Assembly: GCF_024346075.1 (NCBI RefSeq)
Contig: NZ_JAGQEK010000002.1
Location: forward strand, 1 to 49,806
Origin: Synechococcus sp. Cruz CV12-2-Slac-r
GTDB taxonomy: Bacteria; Cyanobacteriota; Cyanobacteriia; PCC-6307; Cyanobiaceae
Direction: 5' to 3'
Length of the DNA: 49,806 nucleotides
Shown here one piece after another: positions 1 through 9,142 of this stretch. Made by a program: the position numbers and the translations under genes. The first letter of the stretch is position 1. Every line of letters starts with the position of its first letter. The notes under the pieces are model-generated. The model had not been told where the DNA came from and searched no databases. It was given only the letters and a program-made list of their open reading frames with translations.

Positions 1-498
1 AGTAAAAAACAGCTCGCATTATTGAGGCTAAATGTTGGTTTTATATTCCAAGCCCATAATTTAATGATGTTTCTTAATGCAAGAAAAAATGTGCGTCTTT
101 CTCTTGAACTGCATGAAGAATACTATTCAGAAAATATGGATCAAATCGCTGATGATATGTTAAACAAAGTTGGCTTAGGTGATAGGGCTGATTATTTTCC
201 GGCAAAGTTATCCGGCGGCCAAAGGCAACGGGTAGCAATCGCCCGTGCCCTTGTAAGCAAACCCAAAATTCTCTTGGGCGATGAGCCAACAGCAGCTCTT
301 GACAAAGAATCTGGTAGAGCGGTTGTAAAATTAATGCAAGAGTTGGCAAAAGAACAACAAACCACAATAATTATGGTTACCCACGACAATAAGATTCTTG
401 ATGTAGCCGATCGAATAATTATTGTTGAAGAAGGTCGTTTAGCAAACGAACAGCAAGAGGAAGCTTTTCTAAAGAAAATGAAAAGTAGCGATCATTAA
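1..498 (+). CDS. devA: DevA-like ABC transporter ATP-binding subunit (5' truncated by the window)
   Basis: This is the C-terminal two thirds of an ABC ATPase that powers membrane export. The reading frame is open from base 1, so the start and the Walker A loop lie before the window. Visible in order are a Q-loop (GFIFQAHNL), the ABC signature LSGGQRQRVAIARAL, Walker B ILLGDEPTAALD and the H-loop His in MVTHD. The Q-loop wording and the start of the helical domain match the DevA branch, whose best-known members work with DevB and DevC in exporting envelope glycolipids or other cargo through a TolC-like channel. In unicellular cyanobacteria the cargo is unknown. The partner genes, if linked, lie upstream outside the window. 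LolD or MacB-type ATPases are close alternatives. The gene converges with murF, 3 bases away. Confidence 0.85.
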   Translation, partial: SKKQLALLRLNVGFIFQAHNLMMFLNARKNVRLSLELHEEYYSENMDQIADDMLNKVGLGDRADYFPAKLSGGQRQRVAIARALVSKPKILLGDEPTAALDKESGRAVVKLMQELAKEQQTTIIMVTHDNKILDVADRIIIVEEGRLANEQQEEAFLKKMKSSDH

Positions 499-501
499 TT
501 A

Positions 502-1908
502 TTAGCAATCTAAAAGTGGAATCATCTTCTCTAAAGCTATTGCTCTACTTGCTTTAAGGAGCAAATAATCACCAGGTTTAAGAATCTTTTGCAATTGCTC
601 TGCTGCGGCCTCTGGAGAATTCACTCGCCTTACTAAATCCAGCCCGGATGCACCTGCCATCAATGCCTCTGCCTCATTGTCTGCAGCAAGCACAAACAAT
701 CCATCAAGAGCTAATGCCAATGCGCGTTCTCCAACCAATCGGTGCAAGGCCACGCTTTTATCACCCAATTCCAACATCGTGCCGATTACGGCAAAACAAC
801 GGCCGGGTTGCTGAGCCAACAAAGATAAGCTTGCTAAAACTGCCTCAGGAGAAGCATTATAAGTTTCATCAAGCACAGTAACTCCTGATAGTTTTCCTTG
901 CAAAGTAATTGTGCGAGCCCTACCGCCTGGCAGCTGCACATCAAGCTTACAAAGGTTATTTAATTCAACAGATAATTCTTTAGCAACTGCAAACGCAAGT
1001 AACAAATTTCGGGCATTATGGGCGCCAGCTAGAGGTAAATCCACCGTAAGTGATGGCTCATTAAGAAGCATTTGCTTTCCATTAGAACTTATCTGGCCAA
1101 TAAGCTCAGCAGGTGGTGTGCCAACTCCTAACTCATCATCATTTAAAGCAACCCGTATCACCCGTCCGCTATAAACCTGCGCTATTTCTGCTTCTAACAA
1201 TGGATCGCCAGCTGGAATTACCAAAAGACCATCGGGATTAAGTGAAGCGGTAATTTCACATTTTGCTTTTGCAATCGCCTCACGGCTACCAAGGCGACCG
1301 ATGTGAGCTGTGCCAATATTTGTAATTACAGCGATAGATGGTTCCGCGCAGCGGCTAAGGCGATCGATCTCACCTAAGCCGCGCATACCCATTTCCAGCA
1401 CCACAGCAGCCAATGGCTGCCTCGCCCTGAGCAGGGTTCGGGGTACACCAATATCGTTATTTTCATTGCCGCTACTGGCTTCCACCTTGCCAAGGGGGTT
1501 TAGGCAGGCCTTGATTAATTCACGGGTGGTTGTTTTTCCTGCTGATCCAGTTACTGCTACAACAGGAAGTTGCATAAATTGCCGCCAGAGCAAGGCAACT
1601 TTTTGATACGCATCAGTGGTGTCGGCTACCCGGAGATATGCAAGTTGTTCTGGAATTTCCCCTGGCCAATTACTTGCCACAAGGGCTCCTGCCGCCCCAA
1701 CGGCAACAGCTGCATCAAGAAAATTATGACCATCAAAGTTCTCTCCCTTTAGCGGAACGAATAAATCACCGGGCTGCAAAGCGCGGCTATCGGTGCAAAC
1801 ATTTTCAAAACTCCAGCCGAGAGTGCCGGGATCTAAAGCTGATCCACGGCGTTCAATTGGCTGCCCGAATAAATCAGCTAGATCTTGCAGGCAAAGAAAA
1901 TTACTCAT
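502..1908 (-). CDS. murF: UDP-N-acetylmuramoyl-tripeptide--D-alanyl-D-alanine ligase
   Basis: MurF adds the D-Ala-D-Ala dipeptide to UDP-MurNAc-tripeptide using ATP, the last cytoplasmic step in making the peptidoglycan precursor. The 468-residue product has the usual family length. It shows the N-terminal UDP-binding domain, a Mur ligase P-loop TGSAGKTTT at residues 120-128, the SSGNENNDIGVP segment near residue 150 that typifies MurF, and a C-terminal domain with DETYNASP. The ATG overlaps the stop of the upstream membrane-protein gene by four bases (ATGA), so the two are probably translationally coupled within a glgA-membrane protein-murF unit. I see nothing truncated or unusual. Confidence 0.96.
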   Translation of the reverse strand: MSNFLCLQDLADLFGQPIERRGSALDPGTLGWSFENVCTDSRALQPGDLFVPLKGENFDGHNFLDAAVAVGAAGALVASNWPGEIPEQLAYLRVADTTDAYQKVALLWRQFMQLPVVAVTGSAGKTTTRELIKACLNPLGKVEASSGNENNDIGVPRTLLRARQPLAAVVLEMGMRGLGEIDRLSRCAEPSIAVITNIGTAHIGRLGSREAIAKAKCEITASLNPDGLLVIPAGDPLLEAEIAQVYSGRVIRVALNDDELGVGTPPAELIGQISSNGKQMLLNEPSLTVDLPLAGAHNARNLLLAFAVAKELSVELNNLCKLDVQLPGGRARTITLQGKLSGVTVLDETYNASPEAVLASLSLLAQQPGRCFAVIGTMLELGDKSVALHRLVGERALALALDGLFVLAADNEAEALMAGASGLDLVRRVNSPEAAAEQLQKILKPGDYLLLKASRAIALEKMIPLLDC

Positions 1909-2612
1909 GGAATTAAGGGAATGAACATAATCATGCCTTGCCCCACCTGGGCAGAGCGACCCAAAATAACGCCATCCTGGGTTTGCAAACCTAATTTACT
2001 AAAACCAATTGAATTAGATTTTTCCAACCAGATATCTGCCTGTTCTTGCATTTTACTTAGAGTTAATTTTTGAAAGCTTACGGTTGGGATTATGAGCAGT
2101 CGCCCTTCCTCTGGATAGGGCTGCAGTGAAGCAATTAGTGGCGAATCGGCGTTAGGCTGTAACAGATCCAGTAATCTATCGATTACTGGATCAGTGCTTA
2201 TATCAAGGCTTGGAGTTGAATATTGGATAGATAATTCTTCATCTTCTATAGATGGATTAGAACTTGCTTCGATTTGCTCAGGGTTAAGCAATGCATCTAT
2301 ATTTAATGTGGAATCCGATTTACTTTGTTGAGTAGGTTGTAAAGTATTTATTAATAGTAGGCTAATTAGTAATACAAATAAGAATGAAAGCAGGGGCCAG
2401 AAAAATGGCTTTAAATTAATTGGCCAAAAAGTGGGAGAAAAGAGATCACCGGCAGCATTGCGGCGCCAAAGTTCTTGAATGCTCAACCTCAATTGTGCAA
2501 GCACAGCTGGTAGGTCTTTTTTTAGGTTTTCCCCCAGTATCCGTAAGGGGCTACGCCAGGGTATTGGCAGCAGGGAAGGCGGCCCAGATTGGCGGGGATT
2601 CACTTCCGCCAT
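1905..2612 (-). CDS. Conserved single-pass membrane protein of unknown function
   Basis: I do not recognise a named family. The 235-residue product has a basic N-terminal cytoplasmic part with prolines (about residues 1-65), one strong transmembrane helix at about residues 69-90, a Ser/Asn/Glu-rich linker, and a C-terminal domain of about 90 residues that begins near DRLLDLLQP and ends with a hydrophobic strand. The C-terminal part would be periplasmic if the positive-inside rule holds. It starts within the glgA stop (TAATG, one shared base) and its stop overlaps the murF ATG (ATGA). This makes it the middle cistron of a coupled unit and supports it as a real gene. A role in envelope assembly is only suggested by murF next door. 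Confidence 0.75.
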   Translation of the reverse strand: MAEVNPRQSGPPSLLPIPWRSPLRILGENLKKDLPAVLAQLRLSIQELWRRNAAGDLFSPTFWPINLKPFFWPLLSFLFVLLISLLLINTLQPTQQSKSDSTLNIDALLNPEQIEASSNPSIEDEELSIQYSTPSLDISTDPVIDRLLDLLQPNADSPLIASLQPYPEEGRLLIIPTVSFQKLTLSKMQEQADIWLEKSNSIGFSKLGLQTQDGVILGRSAQVGQGMIMFIPLIP

Positions 2613-4153
2613 TAACCACCATTACGACGCAGCAGCGAAAGCGGATTAAAGCGACGTTGAGGGGCAAGTTGAGGAGAAGGACTGGGATCCAGTGCTTCTG
2701 CCGCAGCTCTAGCCGCCAATTGTTCTGGCGGTTGCTGGATTGAAAATTGAGCTACAGCGCTGGCCTCAGGCGTTGGTTCCTTTAAACCACATACGTCTTT
2801 GTACATCGCGTCGTAGTCAAGCGCTGAACGCTCCCAGCTGAAATCCAAAGACATCACCCGACGCATCAACTGTTGCCAGCTATCGCGGTGGCGATAAGCC
2901 TCCCAGGCCCGCACTAATGCCGTATATAAATCAATTGCTTCATAACGATCAAAACAGAAGCCATTACCGGATTGCAAGATTGGATCGTAAGGAGGAACCG
3001 TATCAACCAATCCCCCTACACGGCGCACCACAGGGATAGTGCCGTAGCGCATAGCCAGCAGCTGACTAATGCCGCAAGGTTCAAAACGGGAGGGCATTAA
3101 AAATGCATCACTACCTGCATATATCAGTCTTGATAAATCATCGTCGTAGGTGAGGAAAGCGGCAAAACGTCCTGGGTGGGAACTGGCCATCTGCCATAAA
3201 CCGGATTCGTAGTGGCGATCCCCAGTGCCCAGCACCACCAATTGGGTATCGGTGTAGGCAAGTAGCCGTTCTGCCACCTGTAATAAAAGATCTACTCCCT
3301 TTTGATCCACTAGCCGGCTCACCATGCCGATTAAAAAAGTATTGGGGTTAACTCCCAAGCCCATGCGCTGTTGCAGAGCCTGCTTATTAGTTGCCTTCCC
3401 TGATAAATCAGAAACGCTATAGGTGGCAGGTATACGGCTATCTGTACTGGGATTCCAGTCTTTAATGTCTATTCCATTCAGAATTCCTCGCAACTTACCG
3501 CTAATAAAATTCAATAATCCATCTAACTTTTCTCCGTATTGGGGTGTTCGTATTTCTTCGGCATAGGTTGGTGATACTGCATTTACACGATCTGCGTAAA
3601 GAAGAGCAGCGGCCATCGTGTGATCACCCTGCATATACCAAGGGCACCAGGTCATCCGCTCCAACTTCCAACGCCAAGGACCCTGATATTTGAGGTTATG
3701 GATTGTGAAAATAGTTGCAATTTCAGGATCTTGATGCATCCACACCGGAATCATGCCTGTATGCCAATCGTGGCAATGAAGCACTTGAGGTTTCCAGCAA
3801 TTCCATGCAAATTCAGCAGTTGCACTAGCAAAAAATGTAAAGCGCCAATCCTCATCTTCTCCGCCGTAGATACGTTCACCATCAAAGACGGGATGACCAA
3901 CTAAATAGATGGTTAAACCGTTGCTGGGATGTTTTGTTTCAAATACGGCGAAATCTGTGCCCATAGTTTGGCCCCGCCAGATCGGCTCCTTGCTCACCTG
4001 CAAACGCGACCACAACTTGCCGTAGCCGGGCATGATTATGCGCACGTCGTGGCCTAGGGCGGCCAGGGCTGGTGGCAGGGAACCCAGCACATCTCCCATG
4101 CCTCCCACCTTCACCATTGGGGCACATTCGGCAGCGGCGAAAAGTACGCGCAT
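2612..4153 (-). CDS. glgA: Glycogen synthase (ADP-glucose type, GT5)
   Basis: GlgA transfers glucose from ADP-glucose to the growing alpha-1,4-glucan chain. The 513-residue product starts with the GT5 motif [10 protein letters not shown] (residues 15-24; more often KVGGLGDV), which binds ADP-glucose. It carries the second Rossmann domain with the E-x7-E type segment [19 protein letters not shown] near residues 365-385. The extra tail of about 45 residues (Pro/Ala/Gln-rich, ending with an Arg-rich segment) is poorly conserved in type and may be disordered. It is the first gene of a run in which the following cistron starts inside its stop codon. With glgB at 34383 it supplies the storage-polysaccharide branch of carbon metabolism. 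Confidence 0.96.
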   Translation of the reverse strand: MRVLFAAAECAPMVKVGGMGDVLGSLPPALAALGHDVRIIMPGYGKLWSRLQVSKEPIWRGQTMGTDFAVFETKHPSNGLTIYLVGHPVFDGERIYGGEDEDWRFTFFASATAEFAWNCWKPQVLHCHDWHTGMIPVWMHQDPEIATIFTIHNLKYQGPWRWKLERMTWCPWYMQGDHTMAAALLYADRVNAVSPTYAEEIRTPQYGEKLDGLLNFISGKLRGILNGIDIKDWNPSTDSRIPATYSVSDLSGKATNKQALQQRMGLGVNPNTFLIGMVSRLVDQKGVDLLLQVAERLLAYTDTQLVVLGTGDRHYESGLWQMASSHPGRFAAFLTYDDDLSRLIYAGSDAFLMPSRFEPCGISQLLAMRYGTIPVVRRVGGLVDTVPPYDPILQSGNGFCFDRYEAIDLYTALVRAWEAYRHRDSWQQLMRRVMSLDFSWERSALDYDAMYKDVCGLKEPTPEASAVAQFSIQQPPEQLAARAAAEALDPSPSPQLAPQRRFNPLSLLRRNGG

Positions 4154-4220
4154 CTGATACGGGTTTTGAATACTTCACAACTCTACGGAGAGCCGCAGAT
4201 AAGGCCAAAGCAAAGGTTGC

Positions 4221-4787
4221 TTAAGGCAGCACCGTGATGGGGGTGCCGCGTTGCACCTTTTCAAATAAATCACGAATGTGTTCATCAAAAAGGCGAACAC
4301 AGCCATGGGAAACAGCTCGACCCACAGTCCAACGGTGGGGGGTGCCATGAAATCCAGAGCTGGTACAGCCCTCGATATCAAGAAAGCGCTCCCCATCAAA
4401 GCCACTGCGGCCGAGGCAATCACGATGAAAACCAATCCAACGGCTGCCAAGGGGATTACCGGGATCGCCAGCAGCTACTAATTCACCGCTTTGGGGATGT
4501 ATCCAAATGGGATTTTGCTTTTTTTCCAGCACTTGATAACGGCCAGCAGGTGTATCCCAACCAGCCATCCCCACTGCCACGGGGTAGCGCACCAGTAGTT
4601 TTCCTTGCTCTAGGAGTAACAACTGGCGGCGGCTGCGATGCAGAACCAGGTGTCTGCCGATTTTATTGGTAATCGCTTTTGGCAGTTCCTTCAGCTGGAT
4701 TTCATGGGGCCGCAGGGGATGATCTGGATCTTCAAGGGGCCCAGCGGATGAGGCCAAAGGCATCAAAAAGCTGAAACCAAGGGCCAA
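4221..4787 (-). CDS. L,D-transpeptidase, YkuD family, exported
   Basis: YkuD enzymes form 3-3 cross-links in peptidoglycan or attach proteins to it in the periplasm. The C-terminal catalytic block is clear: a GFHGT element at residues 145-149 and SHGCVR with the nucleophile Cys163. From the first canonical start (TTG at 4787) the leader is short and lacks an N-terminal positive charge. Reading further upstream in the same frame gives a textbook signal peptide (Lys-Asn-Gln, then a long hydrophobic core, then ASSA) that begins at an ATT codon at 4814 overlapping the stop of the upstream gene. The true start may therefore be ATT. It is the downstream member of a tandem pair with another YkuD gene that shares the same domain plan but little detailed identity. 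Confidence 0.88.
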   Translation of the reverse strand: MALGFSFLMPLASSAGPLEDPDHPLRPHEIQLKELPKAITNKIGRHLVLHRSRRQLLLLEQGKLLVRYPVAVGMAGWDTPAGRYQVLEKKQNPIWIHPQSGELVAAGDPGNPLGSRWIGFHRDCLGRSGFDGERFLDIEGCTSSGFHGTPHRWTVGRAVSHGCVRLFDEHIRDLFEKVQRGTPITVLP

Positions 4788-4809
4788 AAATAAAAGTGCG
4801 AGCTGATTT

Positions 4810-5397
4810 TTAATTAATCACTCTCACTCTTGTGCCCTCTTTCACCAGCTCGAACAGAGCTACCGCATCTTTATCCACCATCCGGACACAACCACTGCTT
4901 GAGGCTTTACCGATGCTGGAAATACTGCCAGTGCCATGGAAGCCAATCTCTTTGCAATGTTCAGCTCGGTAGTTGGGAGGATTCTGATCAAGGGAGGTTC
5001 GATTGCCGCAGGCGTACCAGAAGCCAATCCAACGGGTGCCAATGGGCCCAAGCGGGCTTGGTTTCACCTTTCTTTCTGTAAAAGGGCTCAACCACACAGG
5101 ATCTTTTTGCATCCGAAAAATCGTGTGTTCACCAAGGGGCGTGGGGCTTGAAGCTCTACCCACTGCCACCGGGAAAGCGGCAATTTCCTGGTTGTCGCTG
5201 AGAACCCTGACACGTCTTTGGGAACGACTTAGTTCCAGCACCGTTGTGGGTTCAGGGCGGCTAGCCAGCTGTTGCTCACCTAGCTTGCGATCGGCCAATG
5301 CTGGATCGATAAAAAGTAACGGCAACGCAATAGAAGCCGTAAAAGGTAGAAATAAATTCCTCACCAGGTCAAAAGGAAACTCTCTTGATCTGAGCAT
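4810..5397 (-). CDS. L,D-transpeptidase, YkuD family, exported (SGC active site)
   Basis: This is the second exported YkuD-type transpeptidase, acting on peptidoglycan in the periplasm. I chose the ATG at 5397 because it puts a basic N terminus directly before a hydrophobic signal peptide ending in DPALA. A TTG at 5442 would add 15 poorly supported residues. The catalytic block has GFHGT, then SSSGCVRM with the nucleophile Cys at about residue 170. The usual His just before Gly-Cys is Ser here, a variant seen in some family members but different from the neighbouring copy. The conserved RWIGFWYACG segment contains an extra cysteine. The gene lies between menB and the other YkuD gene on the same strand. 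The pair looks like an old duplication that has diverged. Confidence 0.88.
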   Translation of the reverse strand: MLRSREFPFDLVRNLFLPFTASIALPLLFIDPALADRKLGEQQLASRPEPTTVLELSRSQRRVRVLSDNQEIAAFPVAVGRASSPTPLGEHTIFRMQKDPVWLSPFTERKVKPSPLGPIGTRWIGFWYACGNRTSLDQNPPNYRAEHCKEIGFHGTGSISSIGKASSSGCVRMVDKDAVALFELVKEGTRVRVIN

Positions 5398-5473
5398 TGG
5401 ATTATGGCGTATGTGTGTATTCCTAGCAACAAAGACCCACAAGTCTTTCTGGTCTTAACTTAATTGTTGTGAT

Positions 5474-6358
5474 TTAAAGCCAAGGAACACCTGTGAAATC
5501 TGGGGGTCTTTTCTCGATAAATGCTTGCTGTCCCTCCTTTCCTTCCTCTGTTTTATAAAAAAGATGGGTTGCCTGGCCGGCTAATTCCTGCAGCCCAGCC
5601 ATCCCATCTGTTTCAGCATTAAAAGCTGCTTTGAGACACCTGATCGCAGTGGGACTGTGCTGGAGAATTTCCAAGGCCCATTGCACCCCTTCATTTTGGA
5701 GGTGAAACAGGGGGACCACCTCGTTTACCAAACCCATTGCCAAGGCCTGATGGGCGTTGTAACGGCGGCATAGAAACCAGATTTCCCTCGCTTTGCGCTG
5801 GCCCACTAAACGGGCCAAATGGCTACAGCCAAAGCCGGCATCAAAACTGCCCACACGCGGTCCTGTTTGTCCAAATTGAGCATTTTCAGCAGCAAGGCTT
5901 AGGTCGCAAAGCAAGTGCAGCACCTGGCCACCACCGATTGCATAGCCAGCCACTAAAGCAATAACTACTTTGGGAATACTGCGAATTAGGCGCTGCAAAT
6001 CCAGCACGTTTAAACGGGGCACCCCCTCTTCATCTAGGTAGCCGCCATCACCTCGCACCGATTGATCACCGCCAGCACAAAATGAATAAACACCGTCTGC
6101 AGACGGACCAACTCCTGTAAAAAGAATTACTCCGATGCGGGGATTTTCACGCACCCGAGAGAAGGCGTCGTAGAGCTCCACCACGGTGCGAGGCCGAAAA
6201 GCGTTGCGTTTTTCAGGGCGGTTGATCGCAATGCGGGCAATTCCTTCATCGCTGAGATCGAGCAACACGTCTTGATAGTTGCCTTGGGGCTTCCAATTAA
6301 TTGGGCAATTGCCCGGCAACACCAAACGTTTTTGTTCTGCTGGTTCTGCTGCTGCCAT
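5474..6358 (-). CDS. menB: 1,4-dihydroxy-2-naphthoyl-CoA synthase
   Basis: MenB closes the naphthoquinol ring by converting o-succinylbenzoyl-CoA to 1,4-dihydroxy-2-naphthoyl-CoA, on the way to phylloquinone, the A1 electron carrier of photosystem I. The start at 6358 gives 294 residues and lies inside the menD stop (TAATG), which I prefer to the upstream in-frame start at 6385. Crotonase-fold landmarks are [12 protein letters not shown] at about 96-107, the oxyanion-hole segment AIGGGQVL at about 140-147, and VGSFDAGFG at about 169-177. The C-terminal stretch ending in FTGVPWL is typical of the family. It is cotranscribed and probably translationally coupled with menD. Confidence 0.97.
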   Translation of the reverse strand: MAAAEPAEQKRLVLPGNCPINWKPQGNYQDVLLDLSDEGIARIAINRPEKRNAFRPRTVVELYDAFSRVRENPRIGVILFTGVGPSADGVYSFCAGGDQSVRGDGGYLDEEGVPRLNVLDLQRLIRSIPKVVIALVAGYAIGGGQVLHLLCDLSLAAENAQFGQTGPRVGSFDAGFGCSHLARLVGQRKAREIWFLCRRYNAHQALAMGLVNEVVPLFHLQNEGVQWALEILQHSPTAIRCLKAAFNAETDGMAGLQELAGQATHLFYKTEEGKEGQQAFIEKRPPDFTGVPWL

Positions 6359-8091
6359 TAAGAATCTCCTAGACCCACCTCCCATCCTGACCGCCGCAGT
6401 TGTTTTCGCAGCTGCGCATCAGCGGCCCTTTCTGTGGCCATTCGCAACAGCAGCATCGGTTGATTGGCTTGTTCATCCGCCAACATCCAGGCCAATGCGG
6501 CCGGAAGTTCTTCAAGGCTGTTGCAGTTGCGACCTGGTACCCCATGGGCTGCCGCAAGTGCAAGCGGATCTATCGCCTGGGGCATTGCAAACAAGCGATC
6601 GAAATCAAGGTTCTCGCGGGGCATTAATAGTTGCTCAAAAATTCCGCCGCCGCGATTGTCAATAAGGATCACTAAAAGCCTCCCGCTTAGCTGCTGCCGC
6701 CAAAGCCAACCGTTGCTGTCGTGCAGCAGAGCTAGATCTCCACAAACGAGCACCAATTGGCCCCATTGCTCTGCAATGCCGGCTGCAAGTGAAAGGGTGC
6801 CATCGATGCCGGAGGCGCCCCGAAAACTCACCACCGTGCGTTGTGATTCCAACCTTGCGCCATAACTTTCCCAATCCCTCACAGCACTGCTGTTGGCGAG
6901 CATCACCGGCCATTCAGGTGGCAGCAATCGGTTGCACCAGCGAGCAAGGGCTGGTTCGGTGCAGGGTCCCTTGAGTTGCAAGCGTTGGTCTAGGTGGCGC
7001 TGCAGCCTTTCTTCGGCCTCCAGCCATTGCCTTTGCAGCAAAAGTGCCGCCTCAGAGGCGGAGCCGGCAGGCAGGGCCTCAACCCATCGAGCTAAGCCAC
7101 CCCAATCCTGAGGGGCATCACTGGCAAGGGGATCTTGGCGGCGGGGTTCCTGCTCCGTAATAACCAATTGAGGTATTTCTCTAAAGCCCTGGAGCCATTG
7201 CTGTAAACGCCTGCTGGCAGGAAGCGGCCCCAGTCGCAAAAGCTGAGTTGGCAAAGGCACCTGCGCCGGTTTCTCCAAAAGCAGGTCGTAGCCACTGATG
7301 AGTGGTAACGGCAGCCCCCTGAGGCCTGAGGCTGAATCTGCCAACACAGGCCAGGCGGTGCGTTCCACCAATTTGCGTAAAGCCCCAACAAAAGCTGCGC
7401 CAGAACCGCGGCGCCAAGGGCCCACCACGATCAGGCCGGCCTGATTTGGGTCTAAACCCAGGGGGGAAGGCAGCCTTGGCAGCTCCACATCGAGATTTGC
7501 AACTCGATTAATCGGTTTTTTGGGAGCTGGCGAAGTTGCATTTGCATGGAGCGGTTCCTCAAAAGCAAGGTTGAGGTGTACCGGCCCCGCAGGCACTCCA
7601 AGGCACTGCCGCCAGGCCAGATCAGCAAGATCTTGTAGCCGTTCGCCTGTCGCTAAATGCAAACCGTTAAAGGGGCCTTGCAACAGTGCTCTGCAGGCCG
7701 GTTGCAGAAAAGCCTCCTGGTTGACACTTTGATTTGCTCCGCAATTTTTTAAACGTTCCGGCCTATCGGCGGTGAGAAAAAGCAGGGGCAAAGCACTGCG
7801 ATCAGCCTCCACTGCAGCCGGCAATAATTCGGCAACAGCAGTGCCTGAAGTTGTTACCACGGCCACCGGCTGGCCATTAGCCCGGGCCAACCCCACGCCA
7901 AAAAATGCAGCTGAGCGCTCATCGATGGCGGTAAAAAGTTTTAAGCCTTGGCTTTCTCTTCTCAAGGCCGCTAAGGCAAGGGGCGCTGATCTGCTGCCAG
8001 GGCATAAAACCAAGCGGCGCAAACCAAGGTCCATAAAGGCCCCCAACAGGGCCTCGGCTGCGTTGAGATTGTCGATGGCATCAGGGCCCAC
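6358..8091 (-). CDS. menD: 2-succinyl-5-enolpyruvyl-6-hydroxy-3-cyclohexene-1-carboxylate synthase
   Basis: MenD joins isochorismate with the succinyl-semialdehyde unit from 2-oxoglutarate, using thiamine diphosphate, as the committed step of phylloquinone synthesis. The 577-residue product has the three-domain ThDP enzyme plan: an N-terminal PYR domain with [14 protein letters not shown] at about 31-44 and [14 protein letters not shown], a central domain, and a C-terminal PP domain with [12 protein letters not shown] and [11 protein letters not shown]. The start is a GTG at 8091, which fits the conserved N terminus; no in-frame ATG lies close upstream. It diverges from lepB with a gap of about 50 bases, which must hold both promoters or parts of them. 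It leads directly into menB. Confidence 0.96.
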   Translation of the reverse strand: MGPDAIDNLNAAEALLGAFMDLGLRRLVLCPGSRSAPLALAALRRESQGLKLFTAIDERSAAFFGVGLARANGQPVAVVTTSGTAVAELLPAAVEADRSALPLLFLTADRPERLKNCGANQSVNQEAFLQPACRALLQGPFNGLHLATGERLQDLADLAWRQCLGVPAGPVHLNLAFEEPLHANATSPAPKKPINRVANLDVELPRLPSPLGLDPNQAGLIVVGPWRRGSGAAFVGALRKLVERTAWPVLADSASGLRGLPLPLISGYDLLLEKPAQVPLPTQLLRLGPLPASRRLQQWLQGFREIPQLVITEQEPRRQDPLASDAPQDWGGLARWVEALPAGSASEAALLLQRQWLEAEERLQRHLDQRLQLKGPCTEPALARWCNRLLPPEWPVMLANSSAVRDWESYGARLESQRTVVSFRGASGIDGTLSLAAGIAEQWGQLVLVCGDLALLHDSNGWLWRQQLSGRLLVILIDNRGGGIFEQLLMPRENLDFDRLFAMPQAIDPLALAAAHGVPGRNCNSLEELPAALAWMLADEQANQPMLLLRMATERAADAQLRKQLRRSGWEVGLGDS

Positions 8092-8140
8092 TGCATTGAT
8101 GCGTTAAGAAGCAACGATTGTGCTGCCTGCTCTGCCCGCC

Positions 8141-8698
8141 ATGGCTAATTCAAAACCCCAAAAAAGCGCTTGGTCTCAAGTATTTAGCTTTTTTTTAGTT
8201 GCCGCACTTGCTCTCTTACTGCGTTGGGCGGTGTTGGAACCCCGCTGGATTCCTTCCGGTTCAATGCTGCCAAGTCTTGAATTACAAGATCGAATCCTGG
8301 TTGAAAAGCTGAGCCAGCGCTTTAAGCGATTGCCAACACGTGGAGAAATTGTGGTGTTCAGAGTGCCTGAACCACTTCTGAATTCCGGCTACGACCCCAA
8401 AGCTGCCTTAATAAAAAGAGTGGTGGGCATACCTGGCGACCAACTAGAGGTGGTTGATGGTCGATTGAAACGAAATGGCGAGTACGCGAACGAACCATGG
8501 CTGGCTGAACCGATGAACTACAACATGAAACCAATTGCAGTGCTGCCAGGGCAGCTGTGGGTATTAGGAGACAATCGCAATGCCAGCCTTGATTCGCACA
8601 TTTGGGGTGGAATGCCACAGCAAAATTTGATTGGCACAGCCATTTGGCGCTATTGGCCCCTGGCTCGTTTTGGAGCAATCAAAGCAAAAGCGAGCTGA
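8141..8698 (+). CDS. lepB: Signal peptidase I
   Basis: LepB cleaves signal peptides from exported proteins at the outer face of the plasma or thylakoid membrane. From the ATG at 8141 the product has 185 residues. An N-terminal transmembrane helix at about 13-29 is followed by IPSGSMLPSL with the catalytic Ser41, and the general base Lys92 lies in IKRVVGIPGD. Box E is the GDNRNASLDSHIWG segment. A GTG at 8120 would add seven residues and cannot be excluded. The protein is short, as usual for cyanobacterial and plant-plastid type I peptidases, with a single membrane anchor. It has the machinery needed for the many exported products encoded here. Confidence 0.93.
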   Translation: MANSKPQKSAWSQVFSFFLVAALALLLRWAVLEPRWIPSGSMLPSLELQDRILVEKLSQRFKRLPTRGEIVVFRVPEPLLNSGYDPKAALIKRVVGIPGDQLEVVDGRLKRNGEYANEPWLAEPMNYNMKPIAVLPGQLWVLGDNRNASLDSHIWGGMPQQNLIGTAIWRYWPLARFGAIKAKAS

Positions 8699-8747
8699 AC
8701 GGGCCTATTTGTTGTAGATTGTTATTAGGGCTACAACCGGTGGTGGA

Positions 8748-9092
8748 GTGTTCAATCCTGAGTTTTTAACATCCGAATCAGATCCAAGTAGCGGGAACGG
8801 ATTGATTCGCTACCTACAAGATCAAAGCCCTGACGTATTGCAACGAGTTGCCCGATCTGCAAGCCCAGACATACAAGAAATCATCCGTCACAACGTTCAA
8901 GGCTTGCTTGGCATGCTGCCTGGTGAACAGTTTGAAGTAAAGATTCAAACCAACCGCGACAATCTGGCTGGATTGCTGGCTTCTGCCATGATGACTGGCT
9001 ATTTCTTAAGGCAGATGGAGCAGCGCATGGAACTCGAGCGAACCGTGTTTGGTGCTGGCGGAGAAAATGACGAAGATAAAATTGATTTCTAA
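8748..9092 (+). CDS. DUF760 family protein
   Basis: This 114-residue protein belongs to DUF760, a family of small soluble proteins found in cyanobacteria and plant plastids, with no established biochemical role. Recognisable features are YLQDQSPDVLQRVARSASPDI, the segment GLLGMLPGEQFEVKI, then NLAGLLASAMMTGYFLRQMEQRMELE, which looks like a long amphipathic helix. No signal peptide, cofactor motif or catalytic residue is visible. The start is GTG with a GGTGGAG stretch just upstream that can act as a ribosome binding site. It follows lepB after a gap of about 50 bases and may be cotranscribed with it. Confidence 0.85.
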   Translation: MFNPEFLTSESDPSSGNGLIRYLQDQSPDVLQRVARSASPDIQEIIRHNVQGLLGMLPGEQFEVKIQTNRDNLAGLLASAMMTGYFLRQMEQRMELERTVFGAGGENDEDKIDF

Positions 9093-9142
9093 TTTGAAAG
9101 CCTGATTTCATAGCCAGTATCAACTACTCAAATATTATTTGC

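Noticed and set aside
4175-4450. A minus-strand frame with a hydrophobic start
   Set aside because: It lies in another frame of the first L,D-transpeptidase and overlaps its catalytic region; the YkuD frame explains the sequence.
5003-5458. A 151-residue plus-strand frame over the second L,D-transpeptidase
   Set aside because: It is the shadow of a clear YkuD coding frame on the other strand and has no family features.
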